A stretch of 64,000 nucleotides of DNA from Cellulomonas sp. NS3 (GCF_024757985.1 NZ_CP103289.1:2666001-2730000), one strand, 5' to 3'; shown: positions 7,712 to 16,875, numbered from the stretch's first letter. The notes: generated by a model not told the origin, from the sequence alone. A program made the numbers and translations.

Positions 7712-7742
7712 CCGGTGCCGGGCCCGCAGGTCGACCGCGCGG

Positions 7743-9452
7743 TCAGGGCGTGCGCGCGACGACGTCGTCGAGCTGCACGACGAGCGGGGTGCCCGTCGCG
7801 GAGCTCGACAGGTACAGGTTCGCGCCGATCTCCCCCGCGGCCTGCAGCCCTGCGGTCGCGTCGGTCGTCGTCACCTGCCACGTCGCCGGCTCCGGGTCCC
7901 CGGCGCGCCAGACGCGCGCCCGCACGGTCGTCGGCGACGTGCCGGTCACCTGGACGCGGACCTGCAGCCGTGTGCCGGGCACGTGGGTCAGACCGGGGAC
8001 GAGGGTCGCCGGCGCGAGCACCGTCTCGCCCGACCCCGCGGTCCGCGTGAGCGCGACGGCCACCGCGCCGGTCGAGCGGAGGTGCACCTTCGCCCGGTAG
8101 CCCCCGACCGCGGGGACGCGCCGCCCGTCGACCGAGACGTACAGCCCGCCGCCCGTCGTGGCGCGGTCGGTCGTCGCGGTGAGCGTGAGGTCGGTCGACG
8201 CCGAGAAGACGGGGAGCGCGAGGTCGCGCCCGGCACCGGCACCGAGCTGCACGCGCGCGGCGCCGCCCGAGACGGAGTACCCGGTGCCGCTCGTGCGCCA
8301 CGCACCGCCCGTCTCGGCGCTGCCGAGGCCGGACGCCACCGCGCGGGTGAAGGTGTCGGCGGCGAACGGCGCGCCGCCGGGATCCGGCGTCCCGCCGATC
8401 GTGAACGCGTCGGTGAACGTGCCGCCGTCGGCCCGCGCGAAGGCCGCCGTGAGCGTCGTCGCGGTCACACGCACGTCGAGCACGCCCCACGTGGACGTCG
8501 CGAGGCCTGAGGCGGCCGCGAAGTAGGGCGCCTCGGCGTCCGCGGGGTTGACGTCGCGCTGCACGACCCCGCCCGTCCCGACGGTCGCGAAGACCGTGCC
8601 CGCGCCCTTCACCATGGTCCCGTCGGCGTCGACGACGCAGTCGAGGTCGGCGGTGCCGGGCGTCATCCGCGTGCAGCCGGTCCCGTGCCCGAGCTGCTTC
8701 GTGCGCTGGTAGAGGTGCTCGTGCCCGTGCAGCACCAGGTCGACGTCCGAGGCGAGCAGCAGGTTGAGCAGGTCGGGGCCCATGTCGCACGGGTACTGGC
8801 CCATCGACAGGCACGGGGTGTGCGACCCGACGACGACCCACGGGATCTGCTCGGCCCGCGCACCGTCGATCGCCGCGGCCGTCCACGCGTACCGCGACGA
8901 GCCCGCGGTGTAGGACGCGAGACCCTCGGGGAACGTCAGGCCGGGCGAGATCATCACGTACCGCACGAGCGGGTCCTGCGCGGGCACGTCGACGTACCAC
9001 TGGCGGCCGTAGGTCCCGACGAGCCCGGGGAGCTGGTTGGGCAGGCACGAGGAGAAGTCGTTGATGTGGCCGTTGGCCCCGTTGGACTCGTGGTTCCCCG
9101 CCAGGAGCTGGAACGGGAAGCCCGCGCCGACGTGCTGGGTCACGAGGTCGCACCACGCCTGCTCGCCGCCGACCGCCCCGTACGAGAGGTCGCCGAGCGC
9201 GAGGTTCAGGTCCGGTGCCAGGCTGCCGATCAGGCCGAGCACCGCGCGGGACTGCGGGCCCGCGCCGTAGTCGCCCGCAGCGGTGAAGTGCACCTCCACC
9301 TCCGCCGCGCCGGCGCCCACCTCGCCGACAGCGGCGGGCGGCCTCGCGGAGAGCCCGGCGGGTGCGCCACCGACGTCCGTCGCGAGCGTGAGGGTGAGCG
9401 CCGTGGCCGCGAGGGTCGCGACGAGCGGGGCGAGGGCGGGGCGGTGCGTCAT
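7743..9452 (-). CDS. Secreted calcineurin-like metallophosphatase
   Basis: 569 aa from ATG 9452 with CGGAGG upstream. It has a signal peptide (hydrophobic stretch ending near ATDVGGAPA). The metallophosphoesterase domain (about residues 50-340) has all motifs: GDYG, GDLSYG, GNHES, VVVGSHTP and LHGHEHLYQR, giving a two-metal site. It resembles purple-acid-phosphatase-like extracellular enzymes, and Cys pairs suggest an oxidised exported protein. The C-terminal 200 residues (from about PFAADTFTR) form a beta-rich jelly-roll-like module of a kind often appended to actinobacterial secreted hydrolases. The substrate is unknown; a phosphate-scavenging role is plausible alongside the 5'-nucleotidase at 17647. 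Confidence 0.9.
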   Translation of the reverse strand: MTHRPALAPLVATLAATALTLTLATDVGGAPAGLSARPPAAVGEVGAGAAEVEVHFTAAGDYGAGPQSRAVLGLIGSLAPDLNLALGDLSYGAVGGEQAWCDLVTQHVGAGFPFQLLAGNHESNGANGHINDFSSCLPNQLPGLVGTYGRQWYVDVPAQDPLVRYVMISPGLTFPEGLASYTAGSSRYAWTAAAIDGARAEQIPWVVVGSHTPCLSMGQYPCDMGPDLLNLLLASDVDLVLHGHEHLYQRTKQLGHGTGCTRMTPGTADLDCVVDADGTMVKGAGTVFATVGTGGVVQRDVNPADAEAPYFAAASGLATSTWGVLDVRVTATTLTAAFARADGGTFTDAFTIGGTPDPGGAPFAADTFTRAVASGLGSAETGGAWRTSGTGYSVSGGAARVQLGAGAGRDLALPVFSASTDLTLTATTDRATTGGGLYVSVDGRRVPAVGGYRAKVHLRSTGAVAVALTRTAGSGETVLAPATLVPGLTHVPGTRLQVRVQVTGTSPTTVRARVWRAGDPEPATWQVTTTDATAGLQAAGEIGANLYLSSSATGTPLVVQLDDVVARTP

Positions 9453-9583
9453 GGCGGCCTCCGGGCGGCAGGGACTCCCGCGCCCACACCACCACGAACC
9501 CGGACGAAGCGGAACAGGCCGCGGGGGTGAAGCGCAGCGCCCGGTGCGGCCGGGTGCGCCCGCCGGGGACCGCCCGACGCGCC

Positions 9584-9817
9584 TCAGCCCGCGGGGCAGA
9601 CCCAGCGGCCGCGCGCGGCGACGAACGCGAGCTCGCCCGGGCGGCCCGCGAGGGGGGCGCGCGCGAGCACGTAGTCCGCCTCGGGCGCGCCGTCGGGGCC
9701 GGGGTCGTGCGTGACGTCGGCGACGCCGACGGTGACCGTCTCGCCCGCGAGGACGGCCGAGGACCAGCTGAAGACGTGACCCTCGAGGATCCCGTCGAGA
9801 CACGTGTACTCCGGCAC
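9584..9817 (-). CDS. Small hypothetical protein, 77 aa
   Basis: Not recognised. GTG 9817 is preferred because GGGAGG sits about 6 nt upstream; a longer in-frame start exists at 9868 but overlaps a -10-like hexamer. The protein begins VPEYTCLDGILEG, looks like a small beta-rich domain (HVFSWSSAVLAGETVTVGVADV) and ends GRWVCPAG. It has two Cys and no signal peptide. A single small cytoplasmic domain is likely. It stands alone between the metallophosphatase and the GH81 region. Confidence 0.6.
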   Translation of the reverse strand: MPEYTCLDGILEGHVFSWSSAVLAGETVTVGVADVTHDPGPDGAPEADYVLARAPLAGRPGELAFVAARGRWVCPAG

Positions 9818-9866
9818 CGCGGACCTCCCGGTCGTGACCTGCCCGCCGTCGTGGTGGGCGGCGCTC

Positions 9867-9872
9867 ACGCTA
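9867..9872 (-). promoter_or_regulatory. -10 hexamer for the 77-aa gene
   Basis: TAGCGT on the minus strand. The predicted start at about 9860 gives a leader of about 43 nt to GTG 9817. No good -35 is seen. Confidence 0.35.
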
Positions 9873-10428
9873 CGGACGTGCGATGAACGGGCTGTGTCGT
9901 CGGCGTGACGGCCCGGACGCGGGCGCAGCGACCCCCGTGCGACCTGCGACGACGCCGCAGAACTTCACCCGTCCGCGCGACGGTCGGTGGTCGGGGTGCT
10001 CACCGCGATGTTTCGGGCGCATGTCGGGAGTACGTCGAACGGGTGAACCGCGGGACATCCATTGACTTCGGCGGGGCACGACCACACGCTGAGCCGTCAC
10101 CTAGTGACACGATTCACCTACCGAGAACCTCAGCGTGGAGGACTCCTCATGGGCAGCTCGAGCTCGCCTGCGGCCGCACCCGCCGCCGCCCCACCCCGTC
10201 CACGGACCGGGTCGGGCTGAACCACCGCCCGCACGCGACCCGGACGGGCCGGCCCAGCGCCGCCCCGCAACGCCGCGTCGGGCAGCACGACCGACCGACC
10301 AGATCCCGGCACGCACCACGCCGCCGGGGCTCGACCCGCTGACCGGGGGACGCGGGTGACCAGCGGGCTGCACCGGCCCGCGGCGGACGACGAACCCGTC
10401 GGCCGCCCTGTGCACGACCGAGATCGGG
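9873..10428. other. Long intergenic region upstream of the GH81 glucanase
   Basis: No convincing gene in about 550 bp. Items seen: a -35-like TTGACT at 10062-10067 without a good -10; an inverted repeat GTCAC-CTA-GTGAC (10096-10108); GAGGA-C-TCCTC (10138-10148) just before a short open frame; and a half-copy of the GH81 start palindrome (ACATCC near 10055). The region is long enough for a regulated promoter and a 5' leader. Confidence 0.5.
10149..10220 (+). other. Possible upstream open frame, 23 codons
   Basis: ATG 10149 is preceded directly by the inverted repeat GAGGACTCCTC, whose first half is also a strong ribosome site (GGAGGA). It reads MGSSSSPAAA followed by Pro/Arg residues and stops at 10220, about 220 bp before the GH81 start. 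It could be a leader peptide. Ala/Pro composition is common by chance in this genome, so support is weak. Confidence 0.2.
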
Positions 10429-10444
10429 AGACATCCGGATGTCT
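10429..10444. promoter_or_regulatory. 16-bp perfect palindrome across the GH81 start codon
   Basis: AGACATCCGGATGTCT is fully self-complementary, with a central CG, and contains the ATG (10439-10441) of the GH81 gene. As DNA it has the size and central CG of a LacI-family operator, and a LacI gene lies just downstream of the GH81 gene. As RNA it would form a 6-bp stem with a CCGG loop that buries the start codon. Confidence 0.55.
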
Positions 10445-13400
10445 GCAGGGAGAGAACCAACGACGCCGACCTGGCGGCACCGCACCCGCCCCCAGGGCCG
10501 CGTGCTCGTCGCGCTCGTCGTCCTCGCGGCACTGCTCGCCTACGTCCTCCAGGCGGCGGTCGCGCCGCGCGCGGACGCCGCGACCGTCGGGGCCGGCAGC
10601 TACGCCGAGGGCACGCCCACGGGCGGGGCCGTCCCGACGGAGTGCAACGGCACGCCGGTGACGAACCCCCGGGCGCACGTGACCGCGAACTTCCCCGCGG
10701 GCGCGGTCCCGACGAACGACTGGTGGACGTCGCTGCTGTGGCGCAAGTTCGACTGCGCGTCGATCTCCGAGAACCTCATGGCGCACCCGCTCGCGTTCCA
10801 CGCGTACACGGACGGGCTCGGGGTCAGCTACCCCACCACGGCGAGCATCTCGGGGACCGCGACGGGCGTCGGCGAGTACCACTACAGCTACACCGAGGAC
10901 TTCCGCCTCGGCATCGCGGGCCTGAGCTCCGACGGCAAGGTCGACGGCTACTCCGACTGGACCGTCAGCGAGCTGTGGACCAACGGCAGCAGCAGCCTGC
11001 GCACGACGTTCGGCCACGGCCTGCCCTTCGTCTACGCCACGAAGACCGGCGGGAACGCGACGCTCACGGGCAAGGCCGCCCCGACGGTGTGGAGCAACGC
11101 GAACGGCGCGGTCGGCTACACGATCAACGGGCACGACTACGCGGCGTTCGGCCCCTCGGGCTCGACGTGGACCGTCTCCGGCAGCACGCTGAGCTCCTCG
11201 CTCAACGGCGGCTCGTTCTTCTCGGTCGCCGTGCTGCCCACGTCGTCGGGCAGCTCGAACGCCGACCGGGTCGCGGCCCTCAACGCCTACGCGCCCTACG
11301 CGCACAACCACGTGACCGGCACCAAGGTCTCGTGGTCCTACGACGAGGCCAGCGCGAGGATGACCGCGACCTACGCGTTCACCACGACGGCACGGCAGGG
11401 CTCGGGGACGGGCACCGTCTACGCGCTCTACCCGCACCAGCGCGACCAGCTCAGCGGCGCCACGCCGAGCGCGTACTCCTACGTGTCGCCGCGCGGCCCG
11501 ATGCGCGTCGTGATCGGCAGCTCGCAGTTCCAGACCGTCGCGACCTTCAACGGCGTGCTGCCGCAGCTCGCGAACACGGGCTTCCCGGCCGGCTCCGCGG
11601 ACGCGACGCAGCTCAACGGGTACGTCGAGCAGGTCGCGACGGGTGACCCGTTCGCGGGCTTCGGCGACGACACCTACTGGACCGGCAAGGCGTTCGGCCG
11701 GATCTCCCAGGTTGCGCACATGGCGAACCTCACGGGGAACACCGCCGCGCGGGACCGCCTCGTCAGCGCGATGAAGACGCGCCTGACCGACTGGATGACC
11801 GCCTCGCCCGGCGAGACGACGCGCTCGTTCTGGTACAACCCGGCGTGGGGCACGCTCATCGGCTACCCGGCGTCCTACGGCTCCGACACCGACCTCAACG
11901 ACCACCACTTCCACTACGGCTACTACGTCGTGGGCGCCGCGACCGTCGCGCAGTTCGACCCCGCGTGGGCGGCCGACTCGGCGTACGGCGGCATGGTCAA
12001 CACGGTCATCAAGGACGCCGCGAACTGGGACCGCAGCGACACCCGCTTCCCGTTCCTGCGCGACTTCGACATCTACGCGGGCCACGACTGGGCGGCCGGC
12101 CACGGCGCGTTCGGGGCGGGCAACAACCAGGAGTCGTCGTCGGAGGGCATGAACTTCGCCAGCGGCCTCATCCAGTGGGGTCAGGTGACCGGCAACAAGG
12201 CGGTCCGCGACCTCGGCATCTACCTGTACACGACGCAGGCGTCGGCCATCGAGAACTACTGGTTCGACACCGACGACGAGGCGTTCCCCGCCGCGTTCGG
12301 CCACTCGACGGTCGGCATGGTCTGGGGCGACGGTGGCTCGTACTCGACGTGGTTCAGCGCCGAGCCCGAGATGATCCAGGGCATCAACCTGCTCCCGAGC
12401 ACCGCGGGCCACCTGTACCTGGGCTACGACCCGGCCTACATCACCCGCAACCTCGCCGAGCTCGAACGCAACAACGGCGGCCCCGCGACGGTGTGGAAGG
12501 ACATCATCTGGGCGTTCCAGGCCCTGGCCGACGCCCCGACCGCGCTCGCCCAGTTCCGCGCCCAGGCCGGCTCGTACGCCGTCGAGGAGGGCGAGTCGAA
12601 GGCGCACACCTTCTACTGGCTCAAGAACCTCGCGGGCCTCGGGACGGTCGACCGCTCGGTCACGGCGAACACCCCGCTGCACGCGGTCTTCGTCAAGAAC
12701 GGCGTGCGGACCTACCAGGCGGCCAACATGAGCGGCAGCCCGATCACGGTGCGGTTCTCCAACGGCGTGACGCTCAACGTCCCCGCCCGCTCGGTGACGG
12801 CGTCCACGACGTCGGCGCCGACCGACACCACGGCACCCTCCGTGCCGGGCGGCCTGACCGCGTCGGGCACGACGTCGAGCGCGACCACGCTGTCGTGGAG
12901 CGCGTCGAACGACGGCTCGGGCGGCACGGGCGTCGCGAGCTACGAGGTGCTGCGCGGCGGCTCGGTCGTGGGCACGGTGACCGGGACGACGTACACGGCG
13001 ACCGGGCTGTCCCCCGCGACGGCGTACAGCTTCACCGTGCGCGCGGTCGACGGGGCCGGGAACCGCTCGGCCGCGAGCAACGCGGTCGCGGTGACGACGA
13101 GCCCGTCCTCGGGCGGTGACACCACGGCGCCGTCGGTCCCCTCGGGCCTCGCGGCCTCGGGCACGACCGCCTCGGCGACGACGCTCGCGTGGAACGCCTC
13201 GACCGACGCCGTCGGCGTCACCGGGTACGACGTGCTCCGGAACGGCTCGGTGATCGGCTCGACCGCGAGCCGGACGTTCACCGTGACGGGCCTGTCCCCC
13301 GCGACCGCCTACGCGTTCGCGGTCCGGGCCTACGACGCGGCCGGCAACCGGTCCGCCGCGAGCGCCGCGGTGAACGTGACGACCGCGTCGTCGAGCACGG

Positions 13401-13810
13401 GCGTGGACGCCACGTCCCGCATCCAGGCCGAGGCTTACAGCGGGATGGTCGGCGTGCAGAAGGAGGCGACGCAGGACGTCGACGGCGGCGAGAACATCGC
13501 GTGGATCGCGAACGGCGACCACGTCCGCTTCGACAACGTCAACTTCGGGACGACGCCGCGCGGCACCTTCAGCGCACGGGTCGCCTCCGGGGCGGGCGGG
13601 TCGATCAGCGGGCTCGTCAACGTGCGGCTCGGCAGCGCGACCGCGCCGCCGATCGGCAGCTTCGCGGTCGGCAACACCGGCGGCTGGCAGTCGTGGCGCA
13701 CGATCCCGGCCAACATCCAGCCGACGACCGGCGTGCACACCGTGTACCTGACGTTCGAGTCCGGCCAGCCGGCCGACTTCCTCAACGTCAACTGGTTCAC
13801 GTTCCGCTAG
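10439..13810 (+). CDS. Secreted GH81 endo-1,3-beta-glucanase with two FN3 and a CBM6
   Basis: 1123 aa, ATG start with GGGAG 8 nt upstream. It has a signal peptide (Arg-rich start, hydrophobic core VLVALVVLAALLAYVL, end near ADA-AT). The GH81 catalytic region (about 45-760) is marked by GHDWAAGHGAFG (about 548) and the QESSSEG box (Glu565, Glu569) that carries the acidic active-site residues. Two fibronectin type III modules follow (about 796-885 and 894-983, each starting DTTAPSVP). A C-terminal CBM6 comes last (about 990-1123, RIQAEAYSG to NVNWFTFR). It hydrolyses laminarin or fungal beta-1,3-glucan outside the cell. A LacI gene lies convergent at 13991. Confidence 0.95.
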   Translation: MSAGREPTTPTWRHRTRPQGRVLVALVVLAALLAYVLQAAVAPRADAATVGAGSYAEGTPTGGAVPTECNGTPVTNPRAHVTANFPAGAVPTNDWWTSLLWRKFDCASISENLMAHPLAFHAYTDGLGVSYPTTASISGTATGVGEYHYSYTEDFRLGIAGLSSDGKVDGYSDWTVSELWTNGSSSLRTTFGHGLPFVYATKTGGNATLTGKAAPTVWSNANGAVGYTINGHDYAAFGPSGSTWTVSGSTLSSSLNGGSFFSVAVLPTSSGSSNADRVAALNAYAPYAHNHVTGTKVSWSYDEASARMTATYAFTTTARQGSGTGTVYALYPHQRDQLSGATPSAYSYVSPRGPMRVVIGSSQFQTVATFNGVLPQLANTGFPAGSADATQLNGYVEQVATGDPFAGFGDDTYWTGKAFGRISQVAHMANLTGNTAARDRLVSAMKTRLTDWMTASPGETTRSFWYNPAWGTLIGYPASYGSDTDLNDHHFHYGYYVVGAATVAQFDPAWAADSAYGGMVNTVIKDAANWDRSDTRFPFLRDFDIYAGHDWAAGHGAFGAGNNQESSSEGMNFASGLIQWGQVTGNKAVRDLGIYLYTTQASAIENYWFDTDDEAFPAAFGHSTVGMVWGDGGSYSTWFSAEPEMIQGINLLPSTAGHLYLGYDPAYITRNLAELERNNGGPATVWKDIIWAFQALADAPTALAQFRAQAGSYAVEEGESKAHTFYWLKNLAGLGTVDRSVTANTPLHAVFVKNGVRTYQAANMSGSPITVRFSNGVTLNVPARSVTASTTSAPTDTTAPSVPGGLTASGTTSSATTLSWSASNDGSGGTGVASYEVLRGGSVVGTVTGTTYTATGLSPATAYSFTVRAVDGAGNRSAASNAVAVTTSPSSGGDTTAPSVPSGLAASGTTASATTLAWNASTDAVGVTGYDVLRNGSVIGSTASRTFTVTGLSPATAYAFAVRAYDAAGNRSAASAAVNVTTASSSTGVDATSRIQAEAYSGMVGVQKEATQDVDGGENIAWIANGDHVRFDNVNFGTTPRGTFSARVASGAGGSISGLVNVRLGSATAPPIGSFAVGNTGGWQSWRTIPANIQPTTGVHTVYLTFESGQPADFLNVNWFTFR

Positions 13811-13824
13811 ACCGCTCGACCGCA

Positions 13825-13860
13825 GCACCGGCCCGGCAGCGCGCGCTGCCGGGCCGGTGC
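13825..13860. terminator. Strong hairpin between GH81 and lacI genes
   Basis: A perfect 16-bp stem (13825-13840 with 13845-13860) with a GCGC loop, 14 bp after the GH81 stop. It lies in the gap between convergent genes and could end both transcripts. Confidence 0.8.
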
Positions 13861-13990
13861 CGTGTGGTGGGTGCGTGGCACGCGGCACGTCGACGGCGGG
13901 GCGACCGCGGCGCGCGTGCGGCCGCGGGGGCGCCGGGCAAGGCCGGCCGTCGGGCGCCCGGCGCGGCCGCGGTCGGCGCCGCCCGCCGGG

Positions 13991-14977
13991 TCACGTCGAG
14001 GCGCGCTGCACCACGTGGAAGAGGTCGTCCGGCGCCCGCAGCGACACGCTCGAGCCGTCGAGGGCCGCGAGCACGGCGCGCGTGAGGTGCTCGGCCTGCG
14101 CGTCCGTCGCCTGCCACACCGTCGTGAGCGCCGGCGCCGCGAGCCCGGCCGCGGGGATGTCGTCCACCCCGATCACCGCGACCTCCTCGGGGATCCGCAG
14201 ACCCTCCGCGCGCAGGGCCGCGAGGACCGCGAGCGCGACCTCGTCGTTGTACGCGACCACGCCCGTGACCGGCTCGGGCCCCGCCCGCCAGGCGCGCACC
14301 GCGGCGGTCGCGGACGCGACGTCGAGCTCGACCGCGTGCGGCTGCGGCTCCGGCAGCCCGTGGGCCTCGCACGCGAGCCGCGCACCGGCGAGCCGCCGGT
14401 CGGCGAACGCGGCGAGGCGCTCGTCGGCCGGCGCGGCGTACCCGAGCACGCGGTGCCCCCGCCCGGCGAGGTGCTCGACCTGCAGCCGGCCGATCCCCGT
14501 CTGCGGCACCGAGAAGCTCTCGGGGTGCGGGTCCTCGTCGAGCGAGCTCGTGAGCACCTGGATCCCGGCGCGGCGCATCGCCTGCTCCTCGTCGTCCGTG
14601 AACGCCGTGAGCCCGACGACCGCGCGCGGGGTCACGGCGCGCCACAGCTCGCCGATGGGCCGGCGACCGCGGTCGTGGTGCACGAGCATCGACAGCCCCC
14701 GGTCGGCGAGCTCGCTCGCGAGGTGGTCGAGCAGCGTGTCGATGACCGGGCCGACCGGCCAGTTCGGCAGGACGCAGAGCACGAGGTCGCTGCGGCCCAT
14801 GCGCAGCGCGCGGCCCGCGACCGACGGGGTGTAGCCGAGGCGCGCGGCCGCGTCGCGGACCCGCTTGCGCGTCGCCTCGGGGATCGCCACGTCGGGGCGG
14901 GCGTTGAGGACGTAGCTCACGGTCGTCCGAGACACGCCGCTCTCGCGCGCCACATCGGCACCGGTGACGCCTGGCAC
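13991..14977 (-). CDS. LacI-family transcriptional regulator
   Basis: 328 aa from GTG 14977 with AGGAGG 5-6 nt upstream. The N-terminal LacI helix-turn-helix is clear: VTGADVARESGVSRTTVSYVLNARPDV, with hinge region RVRDAAARLGYTPSVAGRALR (residues 4-58). A periplasmic-binding-protein-like sensor domain follows, ending with the family signature VAVIGVDDIPAAGLAAPALTTV. It probably binds a sugar or glycan oligomer. Its position beside the GH81 glucanase suggests it controls that gene. The palindromes at 10429-10444 and 4968-4981 are candidate sites in the window. Confidence 0.92.
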   Translation of the reverse strand: MPGVTGADVARESGVSRTTVSYVLNARPDVAIPEATRKRVRDAAARLGYTPSVAGRALRMGRSDLVLCVLPNWPVGPVIDTLLDHLASELADRGLSMLVHHDRGRRPIGELWRAVTPRAVVGLTAFTDDEEQAMRRAGIQVLTSSLDEDPHPESFSVPQTGIGRLQVEHLAGRGHRVLGYAAPADERLAAFADRRLAGARLACEAHGLPEPQPHAVELDVASATAAVRAWRAGPEPVTGVVAYNDEVALAVLAALRAEGLRIPEEVAVIGVDDIPAAGLAAPALTTVWQATDAQAEHLTRAVLAALDGSSVSLRAPDDLFHVVQRAST

Positions 14978-15017
14978 GGATCCTCCTCGACGCCGCCGAC
15001 AGCACGTTCAAGCGGTC

Positions 15018-15023
15018 ACCCTA
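15018..15023 (-). promoter_or_regulatory. -10 hexamer of lacI
   Basis: TAGGGT on the minus strand, about 34 nt of leader before GTG 14977, which has its own Shine-Dalgarno. No clear -35. The rest of the 14978-15253 gap holds nothing else convincing apart from the inverted repeat at 15204-15218. Confidence 0.35.
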
Positions 15024-15203
15024 ACGTCGAGCCCGCACCCGGCACAGCAGGTTCCGCCGCGGGCTGCGGGCGGCGGTCGACCGCGGGGGCGCCCCTGACC
15101 AGGACCGGGGCTGCGCACGGTCCTCCCGACGGTCCTCGTGCGACCCCGCGCCGCCCAGGGCCGGACGTCCTGCGACCTGCCACCGAGGGGTGACGGGACG
15201 GGC

Positions 15204-15218
15204 ACGGTCTGGGACCGT
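15204..15218. repeat. Inverted repeat upstream of the hydrolase operon
   Basis: ACGGTC-TGG-GACCGT, 6-bp arms with a 3-bp centre, about 35 bp before the hydrolase start at 15254. Two direct copies of ACGGTCCTC lie further upstream (about 15118-15140). Possible regulator site; function unknown. Confidence 0.35.
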
Positions 15219-15253
15219 CAGGGGTCGGAGCACCGGTGCGCGGAGGAGACGGC

Positions 15254-15976
15254 ATGGCCACGTTCGTCCTGATCCACGGAGCCGGCGACGTCGGCTGGTA
15301 CTGGCACCTCGTCGAGGCGGAGCTGCGTGCGCGGGGCCACGACGTCGTCGCGCCCGACCTCCCGTGCGACGACGACACCGCGGGGCTCGTCGAGTACACC
15401 GACGCCGTCGTGGCGGCGGTCGAGCGGTCCCGCGCCGAGGCGGAGCCACCGGGCCTGAGTCCCGACCTCGTCGTCGTCGCGCAGTCGTTCGGCGGCTTCA
15501 CCGCGCCGCTGGTCTGCGAGCGCCTCCCGGCGCGGCTGCTCGTGCTCGTCGCCGCGATGATCCCCGCGCCCGGCGAGGTCCCCGCGGAGCACACCGAGAA
15601 CACCCGCTACGCCGACGACGCGTGGGACGGCTACGGCGACGAGACCGAGGTCTTCTACCCCGACGTGCCGCGCGCCCTCGCGCTCGAGGCGCAGCGCCGG
15701 GCGCCCCGGCAGTCGGAGGCCCGGATGCACGAGCCGTCGCCCCTGCGCGCGTGGCCCCACGTCCCGACGCGCGTGCTGCTGTGCCGCGACGACCGCGTGC
15801 TCACGGCACGGTACCTGCGGCGCGTCGCCCGCGAGCGCCTCGGCATCACGCCGGACGAGATCGACGGCGGGCACACCCCGGCGCTGAGCCGCCCGCGCGA
15901 GCTCGCCGACCGCCTCGAGGCCTACGCGGCCGAGCAGGGGCTCGCCGGGACCGGTCCACAGCCGGGGCGGACGTGA
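15254..15976 (+). CDS. Alpha/beta-fold hydrolase
   Basis: 240 aa, ATG 15254 with GGAGGAG upstream. The alpha/beta-hydrolase pattern is FVLIHGAGDVGWYW (oxyanion region, residues 4-17) and a nucleophile elbow around VVVAQSFGGFTAPL (Ser in QSFGG), with a C-terminal catalytic His in DGGHTPALSRP. It resembles the small esterases related to plant methyl-ester and salicylate esterases, also seen at 27084. No signal peptide, so intracellular. Its stop overlaps the start of a methyltransferase gene (GTGA), making a two-gene operon. The substrate cannot be inferred. Confidence 0.88.
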   Translation: MATFVLIHGAGDVGWYWHLVEAELRARGHDVVAPDLPCDDDTAGLVEYTDAVVAAVERSRAEAEPPGLSPDLVVVAQSFGGFTAPLVCERLPARLLVLVAAMIPAPGEVPAEHTENTRYADDAWDGYGDETEVFYPDVPRALALEAQRRAPRQSEARMHEPSPLRAWPHVPTRVLLCRDDRVLTARYLRRVARERLGITPDEIDGGHTPALSRPRELADRLEAYAAEQGLAGTGPQPGRT

Positions 15977-16875
15977 CGGGCGGCGTCCCGACGAGCGACG
16001 ACGCCCCGACGCCGTACGGTGCCGCGGTGACGGGCGATCCCTCGAGAGCCGGCGACGCCGCGCAGGCCGACGACACCGCGGTGGCCGGCGGCTACGACGC
16101 GGAGCTGCGCCGCTACGACCCGGTGCTCCGCAGCGCCGCGGCGGTGCGGCGGGGCGAGCGCGTGCTCGACATCGGCTGCGGGGCGGGCCGGACCACGCGG
16201 GACGCCGCCCGCGCGTCGGTGACCGGGCGCGCGCTCGGCGTCGACGTGTCAGCGCCCGCGATCGCGCGTGCCCGGGCGACCGCCCGCACGGAGGGGCCGG
16301 ACACCGTGGCGTTCGAGGAGGGTGACGCGCAGGTGCACCCGCTCCCGTCCGACGGCTTCGACGTCGCGATCAGCAGGTTCGGCACGATGTTCTTCGACGA
16401 TCCCGTGGCGGCGTTCGGGAACGTGCGCCGCGCCCTGGCTCCCGCCGGGCGGCTGGCGATGCTCGTCTGGCAGGCGCCGGGGCGCAACGCGTGGCACGTC
16501 GAGCTCCGGGCGGCGCTCGACGGTCCCGACGGCCCGGCCGACGCCCGGGGGCCCGCGTCGGGGCCGCGCTCGGTCCCTGACCCGTTCTCGCTCGGCGAGC
16601 CGGACGTGGTCCGCGCCGTCCTGCGCGCGGCGGGGTTCGCCGACGTCGCCCTGGCGGACGTGCGCGAGCCCCTGTGCTTCGGCCCCGACGTGCCCTCGGC
16701 CCTCGCCTGGGTCCGCGGCTTCACGTGCACCGCCTCCGCCCTCGCGGGCCTCGACGCCGACGCGACCGCCCGCGCCCTCGACCGTCTCCGTGCGACGCTC
16801 GCCGGCCACCAGCGCGACGACGGCGTCTGGTTCGACGGCCGCGCCTGGCTCGTCACCGCGCGTCGCGACGCGTGA
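15973..16875 (+). CDS. Class I SAM-dependent methyltransferase
   Basis: 300 aa from GTG 15973. An alternative in-frame GTG at 16027 would remove a low-complexity Asp/Ala-rich start. The Rossmann motif I VLDIGCGAGRTTRDAA is followed by GVDVSAPAIARARA (motif II acidic residue) and a motif IV region FDVAISRFGTMFFDDPVAAFGNVRRAL, typical of methyltransferase type 11/UbiE-like enzymes. The target is probably a small molecule. Co-translated with the upstream hydrolase, so the two may act on the same compound (inference). Confidence 0.88.
   Translation: MTGGVPTSDDAPTPYGAAVTGDPSRAGDAAQADDTAVAGGYDAELRRYDPVLRSAAAVRRGERVLDIGCGAGRTTRDAARASVTGRALGVDVSAPAIARARATARTEGPDTVAFEEGDAQVHPLPSDGFDVAISRFGTMFFDDPVAAFGNVRRALAPAGRLAMLVWQAPGRNAWHVELRAALDGPDGPADARGPASGPRSVPDPFSLGEPDVVRAVLRAAGFADVALADVREPLCFGPDVPSALAWVRGFTCTASALAGLDADATARALDRLRATLAGHQRDDGVWFDGRAWLVTARRDA

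Noticed and set aside
10130-13888. A 1252-codon open frame antisense to the GH81 gene
   Set aside because: Arg/Ala/Val/Asp-rich shadow of a GC-rich gene; the plus strand encodes a complete GH81-FN3-CBM6 protein.
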